40,705 nucleotides of DNA from an uncultured Lachnospiraceae bacterium (GCA_947650005.1 CANSTU010000025.1:1-40705); one strand, 5' to 3'. Counted from the stretch's first letter, positions 9,005 to 16,972 are shown. The notes: generated by a model not told the origin, from the sequence alone. Numbers and translations are program-made.

Positions 9005-9033
9005 TTTTCAAACAGGCCAAAAGAGGCTAAAAT
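9005..9033 (+). promoter_or_regulatory. Candidate sigma-A promoter for the PHP gene
   Basis: TTTTCA (-35, 9005-9010) and TAAAAT (-10, 9028-9033) are separated by 17 bp, 40 bp upstream of the PHP start codon. The -35 matches the consensus at four of six positions. Confidence 0.45.
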
Positions 9034-9072
9034 AAAAAAGGGCTAAAATTAGAGAAAGGCACGGGTATTCAA

Positions 9073-9867
9073 ATGAAGATAGATATGCACTGCCATGTGA
9101 AGGAAGGTTCCATCGACAGCAGGATTCCCCTGGAAGAATATATTCAGATTCTGCAGTCCCGGGGATTCGGAGGAATGGTCATCTCCGACCATGACACCTA
9201 TAACGGATACCGACATTGGAAAAAGAACATAAAGGGAAAAAAATATCAGGATTTCAAAGTTTTCAAGGGGATAGAATACGACACCATGGGAGCAGGCCAT
9301 TTCTTGATCATCGTGCCGGAGACCGTAAAGCTGAGGATCCTGGAGCTGCGTGGACTACCCATCAATATCCTTATCTCCATCGTTCATCTCTACGGCGGGA
9401 TTCTGGGCCCCGCTCATCCCTGCGGGGAGAAATATATGAGTTTTCGGAACACCCGGGCCTATCGTCGGGATCCGAAAATCGTGGAACAGTTCGACTTTGT
9501 GGAAGCTTTCAACTCTTGCGAGGATGAGGAGTCCAATGCCACGGCCTGCAGGCTGGCGGCCAAGTATGGCAAACCGGGCGTGGGCGGCAGCGATTCCCAT
9601 AAGACGGACTGTGTGGGTCTGGCTTACACCGAGATTCCTGACAGCGTGTGTACGGAGAGCGATCTGATTGCATGCATTCGAAGCAATGAAGTCATCGGCT
9701 GCGGCGGCACGCTCTACCATCGTACCACCAAGGAGCGGATCGGAAAAATCAATACCGTCCTCGTCTATTCTTTCTGGTTCTATAATAAATTTTCCGGGCT
9801 TATACGGACGCGGAAACGCAACAGAAAGCTTCGGGATGAATATGCAGAACGGGAAGCACAGATATAG
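9073..9867 (+). CDS. PHP-domain phosphoesterase-like protein
   Basis: A 264-residue protein of the polymerase and histidinol phosphatase (PHP) fold, metal-dependent phosphoesterases. Metal-binding motifs are in order: MHCHV at the N-terminus, SDHDTYNGY, the Glu of KGIEYD, GPAHPCGEKY, and GSDSHKTD near residue 175. The C-terminal ~35 residues are basic (RTRKRNRKLRDEYAERE) after an aromatic stretch, which could contact membrane or nucleic acid. The substrate is unknown; 3',5'-bisphosphate or oligonucleotide phosphatases are family precedents. It is transcribed alone on the plus strand, between two minus-strand blocks. Confidence 0.88.
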   Translation: MKIDMHCHVKEGSIDSRIPLEEYIQILQSRGFGGMVISDHDTYNGYRHWKKNIKGKKYQDFKVFKGIEYDTMGAGHFLIIVPETVKLRILELRGLPINILISIVHLYGGILGPAHPCGEKYMSFRNTRAYRRDPKIVEQFDFVEAFNSCEDEESNATACRLAAKYGKPGVGGSDSHKTDCVGLAYTEIPDSVCTESDLIACIRSNEVIGCGGTLYHRTTKERIGKINTVLVYSFWFYNKFSGLIRTRKRNRKLRDEYAEREAQI

Positions 9868-10017
9868 GCAAAATGCTTGGGGCAAGCGGCGCATTTGACA
9901 GAAGATATCATCGCATTTTTTCAGTTGAAAACAAATGGCGAACGATCTCAAAAGAATACGGTTCAAATAAAATAAAGAAACGGCAGAAACTGAGAACCCG
10001 GATAAATACACAAGGAA

Positions 10018-10458
10018 TTAAGACTTTTCCCGTTCCATGCCGATGCGGAAAATTTTCTGAGGCAGTTCGTAGACACATACGATTCCCAGTACAATGGCAG
10101 CCGCAGCCCGGACGGCAGCAAAACCTGCTTGAAATGATTCCGCAAACTGCCCTGTCACCATATAAAAAGCCGCCCAATAAATTCCTGCCCCTGGCACCAG
10201 CGGAATGATCCCGGAGATCAGGAAGATGGTCACCGGGCATTTTTTTCTCACCGCACACAGCCTGGAAAGGAACATGACCAGAACAGCTGCGAAAAAGGTG
10301 GATTCCGCCGCAGTGAAAACGGAAGCTGACAAATAATAGAAAAGCCAGCCCGTCCCGCCGATCAATCCGCAATAGGGATAAAATCTGCGGGGTACGCCGA
10401 ACAGCAGGGCAAAAGCAACGGTTCCTACAAAAGCCGCCAGAAACTGCAGCGCCGTCAT
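10018..10458 (-). CDS. Threonine/serine exporter, C-terminal half (ThrE family, DUF3815-type)
   Basis: A 146-residue membrane protein with about four to five hydrophobic segments. It matches the second half of ThrE-type Thr/Ser exporters (GALF.. RRFYPYCGLIGGTGWLFYYL; ISGIIPLVPGAGIYW). In Clostridia the exporter is commonly encoded by two genes and this is the smaller one. Its ATG overlaps the stop of the larger half by ATGA, so the two products should be made in a fixed ratio and form one transporter. It is the last gene of the aminotransferase - nitroreductase - exporter operon. Confidence 0.88.
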   Translation of the reverse strand: MTALQFLAAFVGTVAFALLFGVPRRFYPYCGLIGGTGWLFYYLSASVFTAAESTFFAAVLVMFLSRLCAVRKKCPVTIFLISGIIPLVPGAGIYWAAFYMVTGQFAESFQAGFAAVRAAAAIVLGIVCVYELPQKIFRIGMEREKS

Positions 10459-11324
10459 AGTAGTATTCCTCCCGTCATTCTATGGTAAACAGTGATTACC
10501 ACGCCCACTCCTACCGCAATGCATACAAAGACCAGCAGCGCATCCATCAAGCGGACCGATCCGGCAATGTAATCCCCGTCCGCAATATCCCTTACTCCGT
10601 TGGTAAATGCTACGCCGGGTATCAGGGGCATGATCGCCCCGCTGATCATCGGTGTCAGCGAATCCCCTAACCGAAGAAGGACCATCAGAATACACAGAAC
10701 TGTTACCACCGCCCCTCCGCCGATGTTTCCGATGATCTTGGACAGATGAGGTTCAAAGCAATACAGCACATACAGATATAAAAGCAGACCTGCCGCAAAA
10801 GCGCACAGACAGTCCGACAGACTTCCTCCAAACATCAGGCAGAAGCAGCCGCTGCCCGCCGCACAAGCGAGGATTTTTATTTTACTTGGCTTGCCCGGCA
10901 TCCTTTCTATTTCATTCAGGCAATTTTTTACTTCTTTTATCGTATAGCGCCCCTCTTCGATTTCCCGGGACAGTTGATTGACCGCATCGACCCGATCCAG
11001 CCGTGCGCCGCTCACCGGAATATGCGCTACCCGGGCATAGGCAGGTTCTTTCTCATCACCCGCCGTCATGAAAATCCCATTGCTCAATACAAAGGCCTTT
11101 TCCGATTCTACGCCAAAATGGCCGCAGATCCGTACGATGGTTTCCTCCACCCGAAAGATCTCGGCCCCGCTGCGAAGAAGAATGCTTCCCGCCTGCATAG
11201 CACACTCCAACACCTTACTCTGATCCGTTCCCTCCTTCAAGCCTGTCTGCCCTGAAGTATGTCTCTCCAAGGGAACCGCTCCTACGCTCAAACGGCTCTC
11301 TTCTCTGCACCCCTCCTGTTTCAT
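10455..11324 (-). CDS. Threonine/serine exporter, N-terminal half (ThrE family, DUF1212-type)
   Basis: A 289-residue protein. The cytoplasmic N-terminal ~150 residues carry the ThrE hydrolase-like region (AGSILLRSGAEIFRVEETI, FVLSNGIFMT). About five membrane segments follow, with the family hallmark GAIMPLIPGVAFTNGVRDI. Together with the downstream gene it forms a split Thr/Ser exporter. I placed the start at 11324 because that ATG overlaps the nitroreductase stop as ATGA; an upstream in-frame ATG at 11396 would lie inside the nitroreductase gene. No strong ribosome binding site precedes it, consistent with coupling. Confidence 0.88.
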   Translation of the reverse strand: MKQEGCREESRLSVGAVPLERHTSGQTGLKEGTDQSKVLECAMQAGSILLRSGAEIFRVEETIVRICGHFGVESEKAFVLSNGIFMTAGDEKEPAYARVAHIPVSGARLDRVDAVNQLSREIEEGRYTIKEVKNCLNEIERMPGKPSKIKILACAAGSGCFCLMFGGSLSDCLCAFAAGLLLYLYVLYCFEPHLSKIIGNIGGGAVVTVLCILMVLLRLGDSLTPMISGAIMPLIPGVAFTNGVRDIADGDYIAGSVRLMDALLVFVCIAVGVGVVITVYHRMTGGILL

Positions 11325-12067
11325 TGCGCGTTTACCCAGGCATCCAACATAGCCTTCACCGACCGGGACATTTCCTCGCTGAACGCACAGTTCCATTTTC
11401 TGGCACAGAAAGAACGCAGATGGCCCTGCAGATCTTCTTTCCAGTCCTCTTTTTCCTCCAGCATCTCCATCATTCGGTCCGATTTTTCCAGATCATACCG
11501 GTTCTCATGGACAATGTCCTCCGAAGCAAAACGGGAAGTCTGTCTGCGCTCTTTCTGCTGCAGGGTGGGATATCCGCCCACCACCATGGCCACAGGAACC
11601 ACATAATCCGGAAGATGAAGCAGTTCCCGATGTTTTTCATAATTTTCCAGGATATCTCCTATGTAGCAAGTCCCCAATCCCAGCGCATCCGCCGCCGTTA
11701 CAGCCGTCTGTGCCGCAATGACAGCATCCGAAGCGGCCAGCATAAAATCTCCATAGGAGGGGTGGCGAACCTCCTCCTCCACCTGTCGGAAAGCCTGAAT
11801 CCATCTGCGATAATCCGCACAGTAAATAAGCACCAGAGGGGCGGAAGCAATAAATGGCTGATGATCGCAGGTTACGGCTAACATATCCTTCAGCGACTGT
11901 TTTGTCACATCTATTACCGTATACAGGGTCATGTTCCCGGCCGTAGCAGCGCGCAGGGAAGCTTCCAGAATCTGTTTCTTTATCGGAGCTGGAACTTCCC
12001 GTTCTTCATACACCCGCATTGATTTGCGTTTCATTAATAATTCCAGCGTTTCATTTTTATCACACAT
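11321..12067 (-). CDS. Nitroreductase family protein
   Basis: A 248-residue FMN-dependent nitroreductase-fold oxidoreductase. Visible features are the N-terminal RKSMRVYEEREVPAPIKKQILEASLRAATAGN (phosphate-binding Arg and the FMN-binding ATAGN region), a mid-protein AASDAVIAAQTAVTAADALGLGTCYIGDI helix with GLGTCYIG, and VAMVVGGYP. AAAGGG lies seven bases before the ATG at 12067, preferred over the ATG at 12073. The natural substrate cannot be told. It lies between an aspartate aminotransferase and the Thr/Ser exporter and is coupled to the latter by ATGA. Confidence 0.88.
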   Translation of the reverse strand: MCDKNETLELLMKRKSMRVYEEREVPAPIKKQILEASLRAATAGNMTLYTVIDVTKQSLKDMLAVTCDHQPFIASAPLVLIYCADYRRWIQAFRQVEEEVRHPSYGDFMLAASDAVIAAQTAVTAADALGLGTCYIGDILENYEKHRELLHLPDYVVPVAMVVGGYPTLQQKERRQTSRFASEDIVHENRYDLEKSDRMMEMLEEKEDWKEDLQGHLRSFCARKWNCAFSEEMSRSVKAMLDAWVNAQ

Positions 12068-12100
12068 ATCCATGCCCTTTATGTACCTATCAATCTTCCT

Positions 12101-12133
12101 GAAGCATGCAGGTTCAAGAAGCCTGCATGCTTC
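12101..12133 (-). other. Hairpin across the stop codon of the aminotransferase gene
   Basis: GAAGCATGCAGG at 12101-12112 and its exact reverse complement at 12122-12133 form a 12-bp stem with a nine-base loop. The stop codon is in the loop. No U-tract follows, so it is not a standard terminator; it may protect or process the mRNA between the aminotransferase and nitroreductase. Confidence 0.6.
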
Positions 12134-13409
12134 CCAGGATCTTTTCAATGCTCACGAGCTTTACGCACAGCACAAATAACTCTGTAGCCTGAACCAGCTC
12201 ATCCAGCGGAGGGAAAGACGGGGCGATCCGAATATTGCTGTCATGGGGATCCTCTCCGTAAGGATAGGTCGCTCCCGCACCAGTCATCACCACGCCTGCT
12301 TCCTTTGCTCTGGCCACAATCGCTTTCGCACAACCGTCAAGGGAATCAAAAGAAATGAAATAACCGCCTCTGGGTTTCAGCCAGGAGCCGATTTCCAAAC
12401 CGCCCAGTTCCCGTTCCAGAATTTCCAAAACCGCCTCAAATTTAGGACGCATAATAGCGGCATGCTTCATCATGTGCTCCTGTATCCCTGCCAGATTCTT
12501 GAAAAAGCGCACATGGCGAAGCTGGTTCACCTTGTCGTGACCAATGGTCTGAATGGACATCTGCCGCTTGATATCTTTCAGATTCCTCAAAGAGGAAGAA
12601 ATCGCCGCCACACCGGAGCCAGGGAAGCTGATCTTAGACGTGGAGCTGAATTTATAGACCAGATCCGGATTCCCGGCCTTCTCACATTCTTCCAGGATCT
12701 CTAGGATCGTATCCTGTTCCTCTTCATACAGATGATGCACGTTATAGGCATTGTCCCAATAGATCCGGAAATCCTCAGCTGCAGGACAAAGGCGGGCAAA
12801 ACGGCGCACCGTTTCGTCCGAATAGGTGATTCCCTGCGGATTGGAATATTTCGGCACGCACCAGATTCCCTTGATGGCCGCATCCTCGCTCACCAGGCGT
12901 TCCACCAGATCCATGTCTGGCCCATCCGGCGTCATAGGTACGTTGATCATCTTGATCCCAAAATATTCCGTAATGGCGAAATGCCTGTCATATCCGGGAA
13001 CTGGACATAGAAATTTCACCTCCGGCAGCTTGCACCAGGGCGTACTTCCGCAAACGCCATGGGTCATGGAGCGGGCAACGGTATCGTACATCACATTCAG
13101 GCTTGAATTACCGTAAATAATGATCTTATCAGCAGGGACTTCGATTAGATCAGCCAAAAGCTCCTTGGCCTCCTGAATCCCATCGATCACGCCATAATTC
13201 CTGCAGTCCACCCCTTCTCTACATTTCAGCTGCGCGCTACTGCTCAATACATCCATCATTTCCATAGAAATATCCAGCTGCTCGGCTGACGGCTTCCCCC
13301 TGGACATGTCCAGCTTCAGACTGCGTTCCTGAAATTTCTTATAGTCCGATTCCAATTCCTCTTTCATAGCCAGCAATTCTTCCCGGCTTCTTTCTCTGTA
13401 TGTTTTCAA
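12114..13409 (-). CDS. Aspartate aminotransferase, type 1c (Asp_aminotransf family)
   Basis: A 431-residue PLP enzyme of the divergent aspartate aminotransferase family (PF12897 type), converting aspartate and 2-oxoglutarate to oxaloacetate and glutamate. Visible are LKLDMSRGKPS, GNSSLNVMYDT (PLP phosphate region), PVPGYDRHF, CVPKYSNPQG, YWDNAYNVHHL, the PLP lysine in SSTSKISFPGSGVA, and NIRIAPSFPP. The start is uncertain. A TTG at 13409, preceded by GGGAG six bases upstream, gives an N-terminus like the family; an ATG at 13466 would add 19 basic residues. The operon continues into nitroreductase and Thr/Ser exporter. Aspartate is the precursor of threonine, which makes the pairing with an exporter sensible, but that link is inference. 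Confidence 0.9.
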   Translation of the reverse strand: MKTYRERSREELLAMKEELESDYKKFQERSLKLDMSRGKPSAEQLDISMEMMDVLSSSAQLKCREGVDCRNYGVIDGIQEAKELLADLIEVPADKIIIYGNSSLNVMYDTVARSMTHGVCGSTPWCKLPEVKFLCPVPGYDRHFAITEYFGIKMINVPMTPDGPDMDLVERLVSEDAAIKGIWCVPKYSNPQGITYSDETVRRFARLCPAAEDFRIYWDNAYNVHHLYEEEQDTILEILEECEKAGNPDLVYKFSSTSKISFPGSGVAAISSSLRNLKDIKRQMSIQTIGHDKVNQLRHVRFFKNLAGIQEHMMKHAAIMRPKFEAVLEILERELGGLEIGSWLKPRGGYFISFDSLDGCAKAIVARAKEAGVVMTGAGATYPYGEDPHDSNIRIAPSFPPLDELVQATELFVLCVKLVSIEKILGSMQAS

Positions 13410-13505
13410 TCTTGGCTCCCATCTGCGCACTTTGGCACGTTTTTTTCCACTCCCCCGTACCGGCAAGCATTCGAAATATCCCGCCGCTGGCAGCAGGAAG
13501 CCGGT

Positions 13506-13751
13506 TTAAACCGTCTTCTCCCCACCGGCCCATGCTAACACAGCCTCTCTGGCAGACGAAGCGGTTTTACAATCCGTTGCATCCGCAAGATACTGCGCCG
13601 CATCCTGCCATTCCCTCTGTGTACATTGCCCTGTCGGTATCTCATTGACAATTCTACCAATTTTTTCCTTGTCGCTGATATAATGCAGATCCGACGGGTA
13701 CTCGCATCCCATCTTTAACGTAAGGTATTCTACCAATCCTAGTGTAAACAT
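13506..13751 (-). CDS. Small conserved-looking protein of unknown function
   Basis: An 81-residue soluble protein that I do not recognise. It has a hydrophobic N-terminal helix-like stretch (MFTLGLVEYLTLKMGC), two other cysteines, and a C-terminal helical region (REWQDAAQYLADATDC). A good ribosome binding site (GGAAGGTGG) precedes the ATG. The gene lies between the Hpt gene and the aminotransferase, all on the same strand. A 9-bp inverted repeat is just upstream of its ribosome binding site. It is probably real because of start signals and position. Confidence 0.6.
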   Translation of the reverse strand: MFTLGLVEYLTLKMGCEYPSDLHYISDKEKIGRIVNEIPTGQCTQREWQDAAQYLADATDCKTASSAREAVLAWAGGEKTV

Positions 13752-13763
13752 CGCTCCACCTTC

Positions 13764-13787
13764 CTTTGCATCTATTATGATGCAAAG
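13764..13787 (-). promoter_or_regulatory. Inverted repeat before the small unknown gene
   Basis: CTTTGCATC (13764-13772) and GATGCAAAG (13779-13787) are exact reverse complements around a six-base AT spacer. In mRNA sense the 3' arm runs into the AAGGAAGG ribosome binding site. It could be an operator palindrome or a hairpin that controls translation; nothing downstream looks like a terminator U-tract. Confidence 0.45.
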
Positions 13788-13796
13788 AAAGATTTT

Positions 13797-14147
13797 TCAT
13801 ACGTCCAAAGAGCGAACTGCCGAAACCGCCTCATGATAATCTGCATCCACCTGGGCCATGAGTTCCTCCGCTCCCTCACAGGAACCGGCTCGAAGATGCT
13901 CCGTCAGCTTTTCGCTGGAAAGATAAAGACGGGTCATGCTCAAATTCTGAGCAACGCCCTTCAGGGTATGCGCTCCCCGGAAAGCTTCCTCCTGATTTCC
14001 AGCCGCAAGTGCCGCACTCAGGTTATCAAACGTTTTGTCGTTCAGGAACTTACCCAGGAATCTCATAATCCGATCCTCACTGCGGAACCGCCCCAGCATT
14101 CCTTCATAGTCTCCGCCCATAGCCGCATAACATTCTTTTACTGTCAT
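13797..14147 (-). CDS. Histidine phosphotransfer (Hpt) domain protein
   Basis: A 116-residue single-domain Hpt protein that carries a phosphoryl group between receiver domains. The phospho-accepting His is in FRGAHTLKGVAQNL, the family signature. The rest is helical, as expected of a four-helix bundle. GGGAGAG precedes the chosen ATG at 14147; a longer form from 14207 would overlap the upstream gene's end. It follows the REC/HD-GYP/PAS/GGDEF gene by 31 bp. The likely partner is that receiver, or an unlinked hybrid kinase, since no kinase is nearby. Confidence 0.88.
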   Translation of the reverse strand: MTVKECYAAMGGDYEGMLGRFRSEDRIMRFLGKFLNDKTFDNLSAALAAGNQEEAFRGAHTLKGVAQNLSMTRLYLSSEKLTEHLRAGSCEGAEELMAQVDADYHEAVSAVRSLDV

Positions 14148-14178
14148 TCTCTCTCCCATCTGCGCATAAGGCACGCAC

Positions 14179-16257
14179 TTAAATTCTTCCCGTTCTCTCT
14201 CCTTCAATGGGAGAAAGGACGGACAACATGTCGTTCATGGATTCATCATAAAAACAATACCGGCCGCGTCCAGCCCTTTTCGCGGCATAAAGAGCTTGAT
14301 CCGCACAATGGAACAGGGTGTCATAATCGGTGATCGATGCATCCCCTCTTGCAACGCCCATACTGATGGAGATACGGAATCCCTCATATTCACCCAGGAG
14401 GGAATGATAAATCCGGTTTACCATCGCCTCCAGGCCCGTTTTATATTCCAGGAATATCAAGAATTCGTCACCTCCGATCCTGGCTGCCAGATCTCCGCTA
14501 CGAATGCTTTCCTTCAGTTTTTCCGCCATATACTGAAGCACATGATCCCCAAAGGAATGCCCTCTCTGATCGTTGGCGGACTTAAAATAATCCAGATCCA
14601 GCACGAACAAGGCATATTCGTTTTCCATGCCTGCCGCCATCCTTTCACGGATGTTCTTCTTTGCATAAGCATGATTCATCAGGCCGGTTAACGCATCATG
14701 GGAAGCCGCTTTCTCCAGATCCATAATCTGCATCCGCTCCTGATGGATATCCACCGCCTTCCCAATGGTTCCCAGGTATACCGGTTCTTCATCCCCCATC
14801 ATCCATGTGGCGCGGCAGATCACACGATACCAACGCTCCTCTCCATCCACCTTGAGTTTATATTCCTCCTTGATGATCGGTTCCTCCGGCGTAGTATTCC
14901 TCAGCTTTTCTCTCAGATCATTCCAGGTACTATCCTCCGCCAGCGCCATAAACTGTTCATCGTGGAAGGGATCCATAATAGTTTCCTTCATTCCCAGCTT
15001 CGCAGCCCCCCAGCTCGACAGGATGACCATGGAAGGATCCACCGTATACTCAAACTGGATTTCTTCGGAAATAGATGCAAAGAACTGATATTTGATCCGT
15101 TCATGCTCCAGAAGCATCAGGGTACGATCCGACGCGGAAAGCTCTTCTTTCCGTGTCATCTCCATGGCTATTTCATGCAACTCACCCCTATTATCCGCGT
15201 CCATATAATCCGCTTGCAGTTCCTCTTGGATGCTGTCTGCCGTTTCCAACAGACACTGCAAAAGCAACGGGTTGAAATTGCCGCATTCCCCATTGGTGAT
15301 CATCTGTATCGCCTTCTCATGGGAAAAAGCCGCCTTATACACCCGTTCACTGGTCAAAGCATCATACACATCCGCCAAGGCAACGATCTGTGCGGAAATC
15401 GGAATCTCATCTCCCTTTAGCCCATCCGGATAACCTCTGCCGTCGTATCTCTCATGGTGCCAACGGCAGATCTCATGGGCTACCTTGAGCAAGCCATTGT
15501 CTCCGTTAAAAGGAATCTGTTCCAGCATGGTTGCCCCAATTTCCGTATGGGTTTTTATCACCTCAAATTCTTCTGGTGTCAGCCTGCCTGGCTTATTCAG
15601 GATTTCTTCCGGGATAGCGATCTTCCCCACATCATGCAAGGCAGACGCCATGGTAATAACGGAAATATCCTCTTGGGAGAGTTCATAGCGATCCGTCATC
15701 TGGATCAGATGACGCAGCAGCAGTTCCGTAATCGCATGAATATGGAGCACATGCAAACCGCTTTCTCCGTTTCGAAATTCCACAATATGGCTCAAGATGG
15801 AGATCATCAGGTTATTGCTCTTCTGCTTCTCATACAGCTGATCAGCCACCATCCCAATCAGCTTCTTCTGCTTGGCATACAGCATGATCGTATTTATAAC
15901 GCGGCGGTGCACCACCAGATCATCAAACGGCCGGTTGATATAATCCGTAACACCCAGTTCGTAGGCGCGCTCCACATAAGCGGCCGTATTCTCAGCAGAA
16001 ATCATGATGACCGGGATATCTTCTATCCAATGATATTTATTCATCATTTCCAGGACTTCAAACCCATCCATCTCCGGCATGACAATATCCAGAAGAACCA
16101 GGGAAATTTCCGATCCCATTTGTTGAAAACAGCCTATCGCTTCCACCCCGTTTTCCGCTTCTATGATTTCATACTCGTCACCAAGCATATCCGCCAGGAT
16201 GGAACGGTTCATCTCGGAATCGTCTGCTATCAGAATTTTATGCTTCTCTCGTTTCAT
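14179..16257 (-). CDS. Response regulator with REC, HD-GYP, PAS-like and GGDEF domains (c-di-GMP turnover)
   Basis: A 692-residue cytoplasmic signalling protein. Domains in order: receiver (about 1-125; acidic pair in IADDSEMN, phospho-acceptor Asp in LVLLDIVMPEMDG); HD-GYP phosphodiesterase (about 150-345; ALHDVGKIAIP, RWHHERYDGRGYPDGL intact); a PAS-like fold (about 395-510); and GGDEF diguanylate cyclase (about 525-685; ARIGGDEFLIF intact, with the inhibitory RxxD site as RSGD five residues earlier). Both c-di-GMP synthesis and breakdown motifs are therefore present. The conserved receiver Lys is Arg (NRPFDD). I start at the ATG at 16257, after AGGAAG; a GTG at 16266 is possible. It is followed by the Hpt gene. 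Its leader contains the 91-bp tandem repeat. Confidence 0.93.
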   Translation of the reverse strand: MKREKHKILIADDSEMNRSILADMLGDEYEIIEAENGVEAIGCFQQMGSEISLVLLDIVMPEMDGFEVLEMMNKYHWIEDIPVIMISAENTAAYVERAYELGVTDYINRPFDDLVVHRRVINTIMLYAKQKKLIGMVADQLYEKQKSNNLMISILSHIVEFRNGESGLHVLHIHAITELLLRHLIQMTDRYELSQEDISVITMASALHDVGKIAIPEEILNKPGRLTPEEFEVIKTHTEIGATMLEQIPFNGDNGLLKVAHEICRWHHERYDGRGYPDGLKGDEIPISAQIVALADVYDALTSERVYKAAFSHEKAIQMITNGECGNFNPLLLQCLLETADSIQEELQADYMDADNRGELHEIAMEMTRKEELSASDRTLMLLEHERIKYQFFASISEEIQFEYTVDPSMVILSSWGAAKLGMKETIMDPFHDEQFMALAEDSTWNDLREKLRNTTPEEPIIKEEYKLKVDGEERWYRVICRATWMMGDEEPVYLGTIGKAVDIHQERMQIMDLEKAASHDALTGLMNHAYAKKNIRERMAAGMENEYALFVLDLDYFKSANDQRGHSFGDHVLQYMAEKLKESIRSGDLAARIGGDEFLIFLEYKTGLEAMVNRIYHSLLGEYEGFRISISMGVARGDASITDYDTLFHCADQALYAAKRAGRGRYCFYDESMNDMLSVLSPIEGERTGRI

Positions 16258-16310
16258 AACCCTCACTTCCTTTTACCGCCATACTTCATAATCCTTTCTC
16301 TCCATCTACC

Positions 16311-16530
16311 GCTTCGGGCCGGTATAATGTCTTGCGACATTATTCCATGCCCCGGGCTTCGCCTCTGGCATGGCGCTTCGCGGAAATGGCCACTCCGCTT
16401 TGCTTCGGGCCGGTATAATGTCTGGCGACATTATTCCATGCCCCAGGCTTCGCCTCTGGCATGGCGCTTCGCGGAAATGGCCACTCCGCTTTGCTTCGGG
16501 CCGGTATAATGTCTGGCGACATTATACCAT
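16311..16530. repeat. 91-bp tandem repeat, two full copies and a partial third
   Basis: Copies at 16311-16401 and 16402-16492 differ at only two positions; a third covers 16493-16530. Each unit holds two palindromes: one with arms ATAATGTC and GACATTAT around four bases, and one with arms CCATGCC and GGCATGG enclosing AGGC-TTC-GCCT. In the partial third copy the first palindrome is extended to perfect 11-bp arms. The array resembles REP/BIME-type intergenic palindromes, but I cannot name its family. It fills most of the 492-bp gap between the c-di-GMP regulator and tRNA-Thr. Confidence 0.92.
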
Positions 16531-16550
16531 ATCCCCCTCCCGTCTGCCAA
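16521..16550 (-). promoter_or_regulatory. Promoter of the c-di-GMP regulator operon, partly inside the repeat array
   Basis: On the minus strand TTGGCA (-35, 16545-16550) and TATAAT (-10, 16521-16526) are 18 bp apart. The -10 lies in the partial third repeat. Transcription from about 16514 would give a ~257-nt leader that includes both full repeats. The first two repeats have AATAAT at the matching minus-strand position and so lack this -10. Confidence 0.65.
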
Positions 16551-16705
16551 CTCTTTTCCCGTCGTATGCAGACGGAAATATGACAATTGCCATCATTGCC
16601 GCCATCAGACTGCTTCGCCATGCACCCAAACCTGAAAATTAAAATCTTAAATTTCTGCCATCTTTCAATAGTCTCAGGCTCAGTGCGAGAAAACAATGGA
16701 ATACA

Positions 16706-16740
16706 TAAAAAAACCATGACCTCCATAGACCATGGCTTTT
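16706..16740 (-). terminator. Intrinsic terminator of tRNA-Thr
   Basis: On the minus strand AAGCCATG and CATGGTTT pair around a ~12-base loop, followed by a run of seven T. It lies ~10 bases after the tRNA 3' end. Confidence 0.8.
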
Positions 16741-16749
16741 ACAACATAA

Positions 16750-16822
16750 AGCTGGAAAAGGGACTCGAACCCTCGACCTACTGATTACGAATCAGTTGCG
16801 CTACCAACTGCGCTATTCCAGC
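16750..16822 (-). tRNA. tRNA-Thr(CGU)
   Basis: A complete 73-nt cloverleaf on the minus strand. The acceptor stem pairs GCTGGAA with TTCCAGC. The D-arm is AGCGCAGTTGGTAGCGC. The anticodon arm is ACTGA-TTCGTAA-TCAGT, so the anticodon is CGU (threonine, ACG codons). The T-arm carries GGTTCGAGTCC. CCA is not encoded. It has its own promoter and terminator. Confidence 0.96.
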
Positions 16823-16840
16823 ATTCAACCGACAAAATGT

Positions 16841-16869
16841 ATTATAATATTAAATTTCATTTTTGGCAA
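16841..16869 (-). promoter_or_regulatory. Promoter of tRNA-Thr
   Basis: TTGCCA (-35, 16864-16869) and TATAAT (-10, 16841-16846) are spaced by 17 bp on the minus strand, ~19 bp before the tRNA 5' end. Confidence 0.8.
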
Positions 16870-16912
16870 GGGGAAATTTATTTTTTTCAGGCCTTTTTCA
16901 AACCAAGTTACT

Positions 16913-16949
16913 TTTCCCACCCCGGGCATGATCCTGGCAGGGGTGGGAA
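16913..16949. terminator. GC-rich hairpin after mscS, possible terminator
   Basis: TTCCCACCCC and GGGGTGGGAA form a 10-bp stem around 15 bases, ~25 bp past the mscS stop codon. It lacks a U-tract on the minus strand (AAAAG follows), so it may be a weak terminator or a 3' mRNA end. Confidence 0.5.
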
Positions 16950-16972
16950 ATCTCGGTTAAAGGGCGATGTGA

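Noticed and set aside
14990-15020. Run of six C inside the c-di-GMP regulator gene as another slippage site
   Set aside because: Too short for high-rate slippage and the reading frame is intact.
15454-16509. Open frame of 351 codons on the plus strand opposite the c-di-GMP regulator and running into the repeat array
   Set aside because: Antisense to a confident multidomain gene; its end encodes only the 91-bp repeats.
16258-16520. c-di-GMP riboswitch in the regulator leader
   Set aside because: The conserved GEMM core sequences are not present; the leader is made of the tandem repeats.
16311-16530. CRISPR array
   Set aside because: The repeats are directly adjacent 91-bp units without unique spacers, and no cas genes are near.
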